Below, in pieces: positions 17,480 through 26,339 of a stretch of 64,000 bases of DNA (the first letter of the stretch is position 1; each line of letters opens with the position of its first letter). The DNA is taken from positions 186,001-250,000 of the forward strand of contig DIGF01000012.1 of NCBI GenBank assembly GCA_002419505.1, in the 5' to 3' direction. Both the position numbers and the translations under genes were made by a program. The DNA is from Caryophanales bacterium UBA5729. Lineage in GTDB: Bacteria > Bacillota_I > Bacilli_A > Izemoplasmatales > Hujiaoplasmataceae. Below the pieces are notes generated by a model. That model was not told where the DNA came from. It saw only the letters and a list, made by a program, of their open reading frames with translations, and made no database searches.

Positions 17480-18046
17480 TTAGATGAATGTCGGAAGCAC
17501 TGGTGCTGTCGACAAGAAATTAATATAATTTGTATCTCCAACACTCGCAATAACACGAAGGATTAGATTGCTTCCTGATTCGATCGGACGAGCAGTGATG
17601 TTAAGAGAGATAGAATTCGCTTCAATGGAGTCAGCTTTCGATTTGCTAGAATCTCCCGAAGGTGTCGCTGTACAAAGGTAATACCATATACGACGTGCTT
17701 TCGCATCGCCTTGAATCTCATATCCCAACGCAAATGTCTTTGTTTCACTATTGACGACTTCAACGAAGTTACCATTGGTGTCTGTTTTAAATCCAAAGAT
17801 ATCCTTCTTAAATTCATCATCAATCTCTGTGAATTTGAGTGTGACAGTTGAACCTGAATTCGATACAAGGGTTGCTATGACTTTGTCATCTGCATAGACT
17901 TGTGAGCTTCCACCGATGATTTCAGTCGTGATTTCTTGAGCACCTGCTAATCTTTTGGGTGTACCAAAGGACCAGGAACCATCTGTTCCAATAGTAGCTA
18001 GCGCATAATGGACATTCGTTAGTCCGAAAGTGACCTTATTACTCAT
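17480..18046 (-). CDS. Major tail (tube) protein
   Basis: 188 aa. MSNKVTFGLTNVHYALATIG and a beta-rich body with GDAKARRIWYYLCTATPSGD and a C-terminal Ig-free end are typical of siphovirus tail tube proteins. It overlaps the tail terminator gene by 8 bp and precedes the chaperones. Confidence 0.85.
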   Translation of the reverse strand: MSNKVTFGLTNVHYALATIGTDGSWSFGTPKRLAGAQEITTEIIGGSSQVYADDKVIATLVSNSGSTVTLKFTEIDDEFKKDIFGFKTDTNGNFVEVVNSETKTFALGYEIQGDAKARRIWYYLCTATPSGDSSKSKADSIEANSISLNITARPIESGSNLILRVIASVGDTNYINFLSTAPVLPTFI

Positions 18047-18389
18047 GTTTTATTTCCTCCTGTTTGATTTCGTAAACACGATTAATCGAGTTATCGTCAT
18101 TGACGTACTCGGTAATCATTTGATAATTAAGCCCAGATTGATATAGTGCTGATTCTAATTGATCTTCAATTGTGGGGTCCTTTGATTCTGTGACAAGTGT
18201 GATTTGGTAAGTGATAATTCGAACCAAAGACATGTTATCTGCATATTTCTGAACTCTATCACTGATTTCTTGATAGACAATAAATGGATAGATATGGAGC
18301 TCATTTGCATCGATAATGTTCGTTCCATAGGTGACTCGATTTGGTAAAACACTGTTGAGCACCTGGTATATTAGTTCTAGAACACTCAT
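18039..18389 (-). CDS. Tail terminator/completion protein
   Basis: 116 aa. Place and size fit the tail terminator between the gp10-type and tail tube genes. The pattern IYPFIVYQEISDRVQKYADN is typical of that group. Overlaps both neighbours by a few bases, indicating coupled translation. Confidence 0.65.
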   Translation of the reverse strand: MSVLELIYQVLNSVLPNRVTYGTNIIDANELHIYPFIVYQEISDRVQKYADNMSLVRIITYQITLVTESKDPTIEDQLESALYQSGLNYQMITEYVNDDNSINRVYEIKQEEIKHE

Positions 18390-18781
18390 GAGGATCCACC
18401 TCTTTCAATTATCGATTTGATTTGCTCCACCATGTCCGGTGCGAATGCATCGAAAGCTGGACGCATGAATGGACGTGGTCCCACAAACTTACCACCTCGA
18501 TGCATAAATCCAAACTCAAGTAGATGCGTCAACCTTCCTTTATTGCTTGAATAAATAGCGATTCGCTTGTTGATACCTTGCCCTTCTGGGATTGCAACAA
18601 ATGAGTCTGCAAAACCATAAGACATACCGCTTCTTGGTGCTTTTGATTGAATATAAGTGAGTACTTTCTCAGCAGTTTCATCCAGCACTTTTGCCATAGC
18701 CTTAATAACATCTTCTGCATAAGATTCGACAAGTTCGCTTATCTCAACAGCTAATTCATCCAACGAGACCATTGATATCAC
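18386..18781 (-). CDS. HK97 gp10-like tail completion protein
   Basis: 131 aa. The C-terminal LLEFGFMHRGGKFVGPRPFMRPAF is a strong match to the HK97 gp10 motif (LE.G......PRPF..PA), here split to show key residues. It follows the head closure gene. Confidence 0.85.
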   Translation of the reverse strand: MISMVSLDELAVEISELVESYAEDVIKAMAKVLDETAEKVLTYIQSKAPRSGMSYGFADSFVAIPEGQGINKRIAIYSSNKGRLTHLLEFGFMHRGGKFVGPRPFMRPAFDAFAPDMVEQIKSIIERGGSS

Positions 18782-19094
18782 CTATCCTAATTTTGGCTTC
18801 TACAAGATAAAGCTCAATGAATTGACCACTGATGTATGTACGTTCAATCTTATAAATCTTTGAATCGATCATAGCATTCCTGCTTCCATCGTATAAGAAA
18901 CTTTGGATTCTAACTGCAACATCAATGCGAATGTCGGTTTTCTTACTTTCATAAAATTCCTTCGATGTTACTGAGAAATTAATACCGATAACTTCTTTGG
19001 AACTGATGAGTGTTAACTTGCGATTACCAATAGTGTCTTGTACACCATTAATTTTGAGCAATGTAAGTCTAATATTTGGTGAGCTAGGGAACAT
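18756..19094 (-). CDS. Head closure/stopper protein
   Basis: 112 aa, beta-rich. Position between the gp6-like connector and gp10-like protein matches the head-tail stopper. Motif evidence is weak: SSKEVIGINFSVTSKEFYES is the usual kind of central strand in this group. It overlaps both neighbours. Confidence 0.6.
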   Translation of the reverse strand: MFPSSPNIRLTLLKINGVQDTIGNRKLTLISSKEVIGINFSVTSKEFYESKKTDIRIDVAVRIQSFLYDGSRNAMIDSKIYKIERTYISGQFIELYLVEAKIRIGDINGLVG

Positions 19095-19387
19095 TAAGAT
19101 ATACTTCCCTTCGTTAAGGCTAATTGTTTAACGAGCATTTCAAAACTCTTCGGAAGTTCCTTCACAGATCCGTCGTTCTTAAAACCAAAAAAAGTCTTGC
19201 AGTAGATAAGGATGAGAGAGTCCACAATTGGAACTCCCTCACCACTCACGACTTCATCAGCCACACCGACAGAACGTATGAGTTCTTTACACGCTTCAAT
19301 ATGCGATTGTAATTCTTCATCAGCATATGTTTCCGATAGAGGAATCAACAATGCTTTCTTAACCGTATCCAGTATGGCCATGTTCAA
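19094..19387 (-). CDS. Head-tail connector, gp6-like
   Basis: 97 aa helical protein. The AILDTVKKALLIPLSETYADEEL opening (helix then LxI..D..L) and a central LILIYCKTFFGFKNDG segment match the gp6-like head-tail adaptor family. It directly follows the capsid gene. Confidence 0.75.
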   Translation of the reverse strand: MNMAILDTVKKALLIPLSETYADEELQSHIEACKELIRSVGVADEVVSGEGVPIVDSLILIYCKTFFGFKNDGSVKELPKSFEMLVKQLALTKGSIS

Positions 19388-19401
19388 TCATCCTTTCTCT
19401 A

Positions 19402-20532
19402 CTAGGCAGCTGCTTTCTTCTTGATGCGAAGGAAGCCTTTATAACCAACAACGTTACCACCAGTAAAGACCGAAGCCTTATAGCAGATGATACCGTCTTT
19501 AAATTTATAGTCTGTTGACTTACCGATTTCTACTGGTGAGAAGATTGGCACTTCATAGTTCTTAAGCGAACCATATGCGATTGCGTATTCACCGGCAGCG
19601 GTTGCGTTATCTGCGATTGCTTTGCAATGTGAGTTGATCACATAAGGAATGCCATCGATGGTTTGGTTGATATAGTCAACAGTGTGTACTTTTCGTCCTT
19701 CTGAAGTACGTAATCCAGCAAATGCACGAAGGTCATTCTTATTCAAAATAAGAACTGCTCCGCCTTCAACTTCCTCATCACCACCATAAGCAAAGATAAT
19801 GTCATCAAGCGTCGTATCAGTGATTGCAGAAATTTCTAGTGGAGTTGTATCCGCTAAAGCAACTGCTTGATCACTGAAGATTCCAGTGAAGGTATTCGAT
19901 GTTCCAGCACCACGAAGGATTTGTTCAGAGATTTTCTTTTTCAAGGACACGTTGATGTTTCTTAATACTTCTGCTTGATAAGGAATACTTGGAAGTTTTT
20001 CGAGTTCTTCGGTGATTTCGGTGTATGCTGTAATCTTTACTTTGGTGATGGTGACATAACCAAATGTTGGTTCAGTTTCACTGTAAGGTTGACCTTCTAC
20101 AGTGGTTCCAGCAATACCATTTGATTTCACAAAGGATTTCTTGTAGGTTTCCCCACCATTTAAATTGATGATATTGACCTTATCTACCAATGTTGAAACT
20201 TGTGCATAAGGAACTGGTGCAAGCTTGTTTGATACGGTTTCTGGAAGCAGTACTTCAGAGCTTGACACTTGAATCACACGGTTTTCTCTGAGTTGTTTAC
20301 CGCGAAGTTCTAGGGTTTCCTTGTTATCAATTCGTGTATCAATGACAATCGGTTTGATTTCAACTTTGGATGCAATCGTCATCTTTTTATCAATGACTGA
20401 GCGTTCCTCTTGTAGGGTATTACATTCTGTATCGAATGCTTCAAGTTTTGCAACATCTGATTCCGCTTCGACGAGTGAACGGATTTCTGTCAAACGTGCT
20501 TCGATTTCTTTACGTCTTTTTTCCAAATTCAT
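19402..20532 (-). CDS. Major capsid protein, HK97 fold
   Basis: 376 aa. Residues 1-90 form a charged coiled coil (the delta/scaffolding domain removed by the protease), then PVPYAQVSTLVDKVN and ITEELEKLPSIPYQAEV mark the HK97 capsid fold. It stands between protease and connector. GGAG precedes the ATG. Confidence 0.9.
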   Translation of the reverse strand: MNLEKRRKEIEARLTEIRSLVEAESDVAKLEAFDTECNTLQEERSVIDKKMTIASKVEIKPIVIDTRIDNKETLELRGKQLRENRVIQVSSSEVLLPETVSNKLAPVPYAQVSTLVDKVNIINLNGGETYKKSFVKSNGIAGTTVEGQPYSETEPTFGYVTITKVKITAYTEITEELEKLPSIPYQAEVLRNINVSLKKKISEQILRGAGTSNTFTGIFSDQAVALADTTPLEISAITDTTLDDIIFAYGGDEEVEGGAVLILNKNDLRAFAGLRTSEGRKVHTVDYINQTIDGIPYVINSHCKAIADNATAAGEYAIAYGSLKNYEVPIFSPVEIGKSTDYKFKDGIICYKASVFTGGNVVGYKGFLRIKKKAAA

Positions 20533-20550
20533 GATTTTTCTCCTTTTGAA

Positions 20551-21141
20551 TTAGTAATTTGTTTTGATACGAATCTTCTTTTTCATCACTTCAACTTGTT
20601 TTTTCTGCTCTTCTAATTCCATAGCCTTTAGTTCTACATCCATAGACTCTAAAGAACGAGCATAGATACTGGTTGAATCGTAAGCTGGTGTGTCTACCAC
20701 AGAGACATCATATAGCCTTCCGATTTTAGTGATGGTACGTTTAGGGATTTTGCCTTCTTTATTCCACGACTGTTCTTCAACAGTGAAAGCAAAACTCATC
20801 TTATCAAGCAGGCCACTTCGGACCATTTTGTAGATGTCTTGATTGGATTGGGTGTCCAGAAGTTCTGCATGAACTTTCAATCCATTGTTATCAACCGACA
20901 ATGTCAGTGATTTATTCTTGGTTCTGGCAATAATTAAAAACGAGTCCATATGGTTATATTTCATAGGAACATCCTTCATTAAGGTATTTTCAAGTGCATG
21001 ACGATCAATCTCTTCCACAAAACCATAAGCTTCATCTCCAATTAGTGTTTCCTGGTTAAAGACAATCGCATAGCCTTCTAGCGTCATCTTGCCTTCGGTT
21101 TCTTCAAACTTGACATCTGCTAGTCTTGTTTCTTTAATCAT
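20551..21141 (-). CDS. Prohead protease, HK97 family
   Basis: 196 aa. GKMTLEGYAIVFNQET is the usual start of the protease fold, MKYNHMDSF supplies the catalytic His, and VSVVDTPAYDSTSIYAR carries the conserved distal motif where the catalytic serine region lies. It overlaps the small preceding gene and is next to the capsid gene. Confidence 0.9.
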   Translation of the reverse strand: MIKETRLADVKFEETEGKMTLEGYAIVFNQETLIGDEAYGFVEEIDRHALENTLMKDVPMKYNHMDSFLIIARTKNKSLTLSVDNNGLKVHAELLDTQSNQDIYKMVRSGLLDKMSFAFTVEEQSWNKEGKIPKRTITKIGRLYDVSVVDTPAYDSTSIYARSLESMDVELKAMELEEQKKQVEVMKKKIRIKTNY

Positions 21142-21349
21142 TGGTTCTTACCTCCACTTTTGGTTTTGATGGTTTACCTTCGACAAAGTATTCTAGCTCA
21201 GAATCTTTGTACTGAAAGTTTGTTATCTTGTTTTCTTTACAAAACTCATCGATAATTTGAGTCTTTGATTTTTGTGTTTCTAGAATCACTTTGAGTGCTT
21301 CTTTTGATATGGTTCCATTAACTGTTACTTTCATGATTATCCTCCTCAC
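21134..21349 (-). CDS. Small protein between portal and protease
   Basis: 71 aa. The likely start is internal (MKVTVNGTISKEALKV, about residue 6, ATG near 21334) with GAGG upstream. Not recognised. Overlaps the portal gene end and the protease start. Such short ORFs occur here in other phages. Confidence 0.5.
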   Translation of the reverse strand: MRRIIMKVTVNGTISKEALKVILETQKSKTQIIDEFCKENKITNFQYKDSELEYFVEGKPSKPKVEVRTND

Positions 21350-22532
21350 CTACTTGATATTTATTTGCCTTATCTGCATCCACATAGTTGAGCGATTGCA
21401 GTCGCTTGTTTCCACCTTCAATAGGTTCTAGTCCAAGCAATGCTCTGGATTCATTTAAGGTCATGATCCCTAGGCTCATCAGTTTTTCGATGGCACTCAC
21501 TTTTGTATTCCAACTTGCATACTGCAATCGTTCACTATAGAAAATAATCTCCTCACCACGAGTTAACTCATTCTCGGTGAGTAATCCCAAAGAAAAAGCC
21601 TCAGATAGCTGAATGGCTAGAGGCTCAATGGTTGATTCATAAAATGAGTTAAAATCTTCTTCACTGTATTTGTTAGCGAAGATGGGTGCTGATACTCCAA
21701 AATAGTCAAGTATCTTTGACTGTAAGAATTCGAGTGTTTCTTTGTCAATCAACTTTGGGTCGACAGTTAATGGAACATACTCGGATTTTAAATCCACTGG
21801 TATGATTGAACTGCCTTTGTTGCTAATTGAATCATTGAGTGCTGAGTCAAACAATTCTCTTTGTTTCTTTTTATCTGCTTCAGAAAGCATACCGTTCATC
21901 TTGATGATCCCTTTAATCTGTATCGATGATCTGACTGCGTTGTCTATCCCTTGAAGCACATTCTCATTGATTGAGATAGTTTTTAATATGGCTTCATGAT
22001 CACCTGATGATCCAGTTCCACCAAAGATATCATTCGAGGCAAAGTACTTCCTTAAGTGAATGACATTTTCATAAGGGAGTGTGAACTGTTGTCCATCCTC
22101 AAAATAGAACTTTAAGTAGTATCCATCAGCATTGTCGACTTGCGATTCGACCATAATTGGTCTGAGTGGATAAAGTGCTTTGAGTCCTCCATTCACTGAA
22201 TCAAACATAGGATAAACAAAAGCATTATCATTCAGTAGCAACAGGGTAATCACTTTATAGATGAAATCATAAGGTGTCATCAGCGGATTGGGCTTATGCT
22301 TTAAAAGAAAAGACAGTCGACCTTGTTTTTCGGTCACTGTCTTATCTGCTTCAGTTTTGATGTATCTTGGTTTGAGTTTCGCACACTGGCTCGCTACTCG
22401 ATCAACACATATCTTCACGACATCACTTTTTGAAATGTTGGTTCCAAAAGGAGTAAAGAATGTATTGTTTTGATTTAATAACTGGAAGGTATTCGATGAG
22501 CCTTCCTTTTTCTTTCTAGTGAATATGCCCAT
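21318..22532 (-). CDS. Portal protein, HK97 family
   Basis: 404 aa from ATG 22532 (MGIFTRKKKEG), preceded by GTGGGGA; a longer reading to 22571 adds 13 residues overlapping the upstream gene. VASQCAKLKPRY and KHKPNPLMTPYDF are typical portal motifs, followed by NDNAFVYP and LEFLQSKILDYFGVSAPIF. It assembles at the capsid vertex. Normally it follows terL directly; here an inserted gene separates them. Confidence 0.9.
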   Translation of the reverse strand: MGIFTRKKKEGSSNTFQLLNQNNTFFTPFGTNISKSDVVKICVDRVASQCAKLKPRYIKTEADKTVTEKQGRLSFLLKHKPNPLMTPYDFIYKVITLLLLNDNAFVYPMFDSVNGGLKALYPLRPIMVESQVDNADGYYLKFYFEDGQQFTLPYENVIHLRKYFASNDIFGGTGSSGDHEAILKTISINENVLQGIDNAVRSSIQIKGIIKMNGMLSEADKKKQRELFDSALNDSISNKGSSIIPVDLKSEYVPLTVDPKLIDKETLEFLQSKILDYFGVSAPIFANKYSEEDFNSFYESTIEPLAIQLSEAFSLGLLTENELTRGEEIIFYSERLQYASWNTKVSAIEKLMSLGIMTLNESRALLGLEPIEGGNKRLQSLNYVDADKANKYQVGEEDNHESNS

Positions 22533-22543
22533 AGATTCCCCAC

Positions 22544-23662
22544 TTATTTCTTGCTTGACATAAACTGCCAAATCACTCCATCGAGTGTTCTCATATTAAA
22601 ATCAGGATACCTTTTTTGAACGATTTTAAGTTGCATATTGAACTCAGATTGCAAATTTTGATCATCAAGATTTGTTGTCTTCAAATACTTAGTAAAAAAG
22701 TTAATGATATGTCGATCTTTCTTGAAAGTTCCTGTATCTCCTGAAAGCATCAATGCATAATCAAAAGTAAGTAATTTGGATTGCCCTTTGATTTGCTTAA
22801 GTGATTTCATGAGTTCCATATTCTCTTTATTTTTTAGTAAGTCATCTTTGGTTTCAATTCCGAATTGATGCAATACATTTAAGTATTGAACAACTGCCTC
22901 GGCCTTAAGTATCCCATTGGTTGTAGAGGTTCGTTGTTTATTATCAAAGACTGATGCAGCTAGCACTTCAGGACTTTGAAAACTAAATTCGGATACAAAT
23001 TGACTGACGGTATATTGATCTGTTATGTTTAATCCGATATATTTAGAAAACCTTTCAACGGTCCTTTTTGTGCTAGTGTAATTAGCTCCAATTGAAAAAA
23101 CAGCATCAATAATACAAAACACTAAGCTTTGATATCCATATTCACTCATCTCAGACAATCTTTTTTCAAATATTTCGAGGGGGATGATATCCAAAATAGT
23201 TTGATCCCTTTTTTCAATTAACCCAATTCTTTCTGTGAACTCAATGGCGTATTGAAGTCCATTACTTAGAAAGATCGCTCCAATAATCGCTTCAATTGTT
23301 GTCGCTCTCTTCTTATCTCCACTTAAATCAGAATTATTCCATAGCATGAATACGTCAATATTAAATTTAACCCCAATTTTCTCAAGATTATCATTTGTTT
23401 CCACTTTCTGATAAACATTAGATATATCTTTCCGCGAGATAGAATTATTGTACTGATATGTATTTGAAGTGACTATGAGTTTTATAACATGATCACCAAC
23501 TATTGCCAATGCATCTTGATTTAATAAATTATGTTCATTGCCATACGAAGAACATGTGATGGATGTTAATGCATAATCATCTCTTATCTTATAGCCGATG
23601 AAATCATAGAGCATGCATAGTTTATCAGTTATTTCGTTCTTGTTATATTTTTTGGTTGTCAT
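22544..23662 (-). CDS. RNase III-like domain fused to HhH-GPD-like domain
   Basis: 372 aa from ATG 23662 (MTTKKYNKNE); a longer start at 23686 lacks a good site. Residues 17-142 align with RNase III: FIGYKIRDDYALTSI, then NQDALAIVGDHVIKL in place of NERLEFLGDAVL, then IEAIIGAIFLSNGL in place of FEALIGAIYLDGGL. Of the four metal ligands, D57 and E124 are kept but the equivalents of the second Glu and of D107 are A53 and T121, so cleavage activity is doubtful. The last ~90 residues have LKQIKGQSKLLTFDYAL, FKKDRH and LDGVIWQF, resembling HhH-GPD glycosylases. It interrupts terL-portal. Its leader GAGTTGATTAATATGAC is shared with the restriction gene at 39768. Confidence 0.6.
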   Translation of the reverse strand: MTTKKYNKNEITDKLCMLYDFIGYKIRDDYALTSITCSSYGNEHNLLNQDALAIVGDHVIKLIVTSNTYQYNNSISRKDISNVYQKVETNDNLEKIGVKFNIDVFMLWNNSDLSGDKKRATTIEAIIGAIFLSNGLQYAIEFTERIGLIEKRDQTILDIIPLEIFEKRLSEMSEYGYQSLVFCIIDAVFSIGANYTSTKRTVERFSKYIGLNITDQYTVSQFVSEFSFQSPEVLAASVFDNKQRTSTTNGILKAEAVVQYLNVLHQFGIETKDDLLKNKENMELMKSLKQIKGQSKLLTFDYALMLSGDTGTFKKDRHIINFFTKYLKTTNLDDQNLQSEFNMQLKIVQKRYPDFNMRTLDGVIWQFMSSKK

Positions 23663-23690
23663 ATTAATCAACTCGCTTTCATACATAAGT

Positions 23691-25337
23691 TTATTTTATC
23701 ATGTTTTCGTAATCTATCTTATACCTATTTAGAACTGCGTAAGCAATTATTAAAGCAACTGTTCCATCAATACGCTTGTATTTTGAATTCAGTTTCGAAG
23801 GTTGGATATTACCATTCAAGTCTACTTTTGCTTGTGTGTTAGATAGACACCATTTTAAAATCGGATTATTGTTATAGATGATTGTCTTATTCTTTAAGTC
23901 AGCTTCAAGTTGTTTCATGGGTTCTGATAGAGAATAAACACCTTGACGAACCTTTTCCATGTTAAACCCTAAATCTTCCATTTCCTTAATCCAATACTGT
24001 GAATTCCATGGATCAAAGCCAACCCATAATGGTCTAATTTGATGTTCTTGAATCATTCTCATAAACCACTGTGAAACTAAAGAGAAATCGTTTTGACTAC
24101 CCTCAGTCAGTGTAATTAATCCTCTTTTAATCCAAATATCATATGGTACGTTATCTTCTTCCATGCGTTTCTTAACCACTTCACTTGGCATGAAGAACTG
24201 TGATAAAATGTATTTCTTGTTGTCATCTTTCCTTTGAATAACAAGGATTGCAGCTGTTAAATCTGTGGTAGATGATAAATCAACTCCACCTATTGCATAT
24301 GAGTTCTTGAGTGTACTTAGCTCATACTTGGCTTCATTATTTAGGTCATCAAATGACAGCCATGCACCTTGATCGACTTGTTTGATATTGAAGTCTTTAC
24401 ATAACATCGTAACTCTTGTTGAATGATCATTCTTCGATTTATTCATGACATCTTCTAGATATGAATTCAGTTTCACAACACCAATACTTGGATTTGATTT
24501 CTGCCAATTTCTGGAGTCATCATATATTTCTTGAGTGTTGTCTTGGGTATATAGCCAAGGAAGTACGCGCTCATCAGTTATTTCACCTTTTAGCATCTTC
24601 CTTGCATAATCCAATTTATTATCTAGAAAACCACCCACAGTAGTCCCTTCAGTTGTAATGATGAAGATTAAGGGTTCTTTCTTAGTCGATTGGCTTTGTT
24701 TTATCGCATCATAAACCTTTGAATCGGTCATTTCGTGAACTTCATCAATACAACCAACCTCAATGTTATAACCATCTTTGTTTCTACTCTGAGCTGATAA
24801 TTTTTTGATTTTATTTTTTGTCCTAGGAGAATAGATAAAGAAGATATTCTTTTTACTGCGCTTCTCATTAGACAGTGCAGGAGATTGCTCTCGCATATTG
24901 TTGATCTCCTCAAAGAGAATATTGGCTTGTTCACTTGTATTGGAAGCACAGACGATATCAACACCACCTTTTGATAAAAAGAACTCAGCAAGGTCTATAC
25001 CAGCAATAAAAGTTGTCTTTCCGTTCTTACGTGCAATGAGTAATATCACTTCATTGAATCTACGCAGACCAGAATCCTTCAATTTGAATCCATAAGCTAC
25101 CTGGATAATTGCTTTCTCCCATAGTTCAAGTATAAATGGTTGACCATTAAATGGTGATTTTGTGTGTTTACAAAAGGTTTCTATAAAATCAATTCGAAGA
25201 TTTCCTGGTGCTTCATCAAAAACGTATCTTGGGTTCTCTAGATCTTCGAGTAATATATCTAGTTGTTTTTTTAGTTCTTCACCAACCAGGATGTTTCCAT
25301 CTTCTATTTGGCGGTGATATTCAATGAGATAGTTCAT
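23691..25337 (-). CDS. terL: Terminase large subunit
   Basis: 548 aa. Walker A variant IARKNGKTT at about 101-109, DEVHEMTD as Walker B region near 200, and nuclease-domain acidic residues in IGGVDLSSTTDL and GFDPWNSQ. It drives ATP-dependent DNA packaging. Its start overlaps the stop of terS. Confidence 0.93.
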   Translation of the reverse strand: MNYLIEYHRQIEDGNILVGEELKKQLDILLEDLENPRYVFDEAPGNLRIDFIETFCKHTKSPFNGQPFILELWEKAIIQVAYGFKLKDSGLRRFNEVILLIARKNGKTTFIAGIDLAEFFLSKGGVDIVCASNTSEQANILFEEINNMREQSPALSNEKRSKKNIFFIYSPRTKNKIKKLSAQSRNKDGYNIEVGCIDEVHEMTDSKVYDAIKQSQSTKKEPLIFIITTEGTTVGGFLDNKLDYARKMLKGEITDERVLPWLYTQDNTQEIYDDSRNWQKSNPSIGVVKLNSYLEDVMNKSKNDHSTRVTMLCKDFNIKQVDQGAWLSFDDLNNEAKYELSTLKNSYAIGGVDLSSTTDLTAAILVIQRKDDNKKYILSQFFMPSEVVKKRMEEDNVPYDIWIKRGLITLTEGSQNDFSLVSQWFMRMIQEHQIRPLWVGFDPWNSQYWIKEMEDLGFNMEKVRQGVYSLSEPMKQLEADLKNKTIIYNNNPILKWCLSNTQAKVDLNGNIQPSKLNSKYKRIDGTVALIIAYAVLNRYKIDYENMIK

Positions 25338-25672
25338 CAGGTGTTTGCTTTCTTAAGAAACTCATCGAATGCATCATCACCATCAATAACATTTTTACCC
25401 ATGATTGAGTTCAGTGTTTTGATGACTGTCCCATATGAATTAATGAGCTTAGTATAATATTTTGCAGCTTCTGTCTGTCTTTGAGCACCTTTACTTGAAA
25501 CTTGAACTGCACCATGCCTTCTAATTTGCTCCTGAAGAATTCCAAGTTCAACCTTCATAAATGCTGCTTGCTCAAGTAGGTTATCTACTAGTTGAGTTTT
25601 GGTTTCGTCAACGGACGAAAAAAGCGACCGTAGTCGCTCTAGTTCTATATTGATATCTTTTAATTTTGACAC
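25337..25672 (-). CDS. terS: Terminase small subunit (P27-like)
   Basis: 111 aa helical protein with SSKGAQRQTEAAKYYTKLI and a C-terminal NSYGTVIKTLNSIMG pattern typical of P27-type small terminases. It recognises phage DNA for packaging with terL, to which it is coupled. An intrinsic-terminator-like hairpin lies inside its first codons. Confidence 0.8.
   Translation of the reverse strand: MSKLKDINIELERLRSLFSSVDETKTQLVDNLLEQAAFMKVELGILQEQIRRHGAVQVSSKGAQRQTEAAKYYTKLINSYGTVIKTLNSIMGKNVIDGDDAFDEFLKKANT
25618..25638 (-). terminator. Terminator-like hairpin inside terS
   Basis: Minus strand reads AGCGAC-TACG-GTCGCT followed by TTTTT: a 6-bp GC-rich stem closed by a UACG (UNCG-type) tetraloop and a U-run, all within codons about 12-18 of terS. 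It looks like a functional attenuator between early and packaging genes. Confidence 0.55.
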
Positions 25673-25681
25673 AACAGCACC

Positions 25682-26077
25682 TCACTCAAATATAGCTTCT
25701 GGACATATCATGACCGGTCCTACTGCCTTCATTCCAAAGACTCTACTTGCTAGGTTATTGAACTCCATATTATGTATCAAGCCTTCTTCATTAACCAAAA
25801 CAATATGACGAGGGATTCTCAAAGGGTATACCTCGATGTATCCTTTGACTTGTTCTTGAAGTTCATCCAGTTCGAATGCTGTACCTCTTGGTTTTATAAA
25901 AGCTATTGAATTATCGGGATTTAATACTAATGCTTTGTTTTGATAAATACCACTTAGAAACAATCTAAGCGGAATCACTCTTGAACTGTTGCATTCTGAA
26001 CAGCACTCTTCGTTTCCGATTGGGTGTGCGTTGTGTGAGTCACCCAAGATTTCTTTATTACACAAGCTGCATGTCAT
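25682..26077 (-). CDS. DUF3846 protein with N-terminal zinc finger
   Basis: 131 aa. Two CxxC pairs near the start (CSLCNK and CSECNSS) form a likely zinc knuckle. Then LQEQVKGYIEVYPLR, LVNEEGLIHNMEFN and MKAVGPVMIC match DUF3846. It overlaps the DUF4314 gene. DUF3846 proteins are common on phages and conjugative elements; function is unknown. Confidence 0.7.
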   Translation of the reverse strand: MTCSLCNKEILGDSHNAHPIGNEECCSECNSSRVIPLRLFLSGIYQNKALVLNPDNSIAFIKPRGTAFELDELQEQVKGYIEVYPLRIPRHIVLVNEEGLIHNMEFNNLASRVFGMKAVGPVMICPEAIFE

Positions 26078-26243
26078 TGTTAATTACCTCAATTAAGTCT
26101 TCCTCTGGGATAATTGCTAAGTCTCCCCAGGTGCCATGTAGTTGATCGAGTCCATCGATGTATTCAATGACACCTTCTCTACCGTTATAATGATCTTCAC
26201 CCTTCATATCGATGATTCTGATTTTGTCTCCAATTTTGAACAT
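26058..26243 (-). CDS. DUF4314-like small protein
   Basis: 61 aa: MFKIGDKIRIIDMKGEDHY with GREGVIEYIDGLDQLHGTWG fits the DUF4314 barrel. AGGAGG stands 9 nt before the ATG. It is the first gene after the conserved promoter at 26269-26299 and a terminator at 26308, so it begins the packaging/structural transcript. Confidence 0.7.
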   Translation of the reverse strand: MFKIGDKIRIIDMKGEDHYNGREGVIEYIDGLDQLHGTWGDLAIIPEEDLIEVINNDMQLV

Positions 26244-26268
26244 GACAAGTACCTCCTAAGGTTAGTAA

Positions 26269-26299
26269 TATATATCACTCTAAAGAGAGAAAATAGCAA
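26269..26299 (-). promoter_or_regulatory. Conserved phage promoter, copy 1
   Basis: Minus strand: TTGCTA (26294-26299), 19 bp ending in TTTAGAGTGA (26275-26284), then TATATA (26269-26274). The TTTAGAGTGA block and spacing recur at 30746-30776 and 44773-44803. It precedes the DUF4314-terS-terL transcript. Confidence 0.65.
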
Positions 26300-26300
26300 G

Positions 26301-26319
26301 AAAAAAACGACCGAAGTCG
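26301..26319 (-). terminator. Terminator before the packaging promoter
   Basis: Minus strand CGAC-TTCG-GTCG followed by seven T. UUCG tetraloop hairpin closing the transcript of the DUF2971 gene, immediately upstream of promoter copy 1. Confidence 0.8.
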
Positions 26320-26339
26320 CCTCTTAGTGATTAGATACT

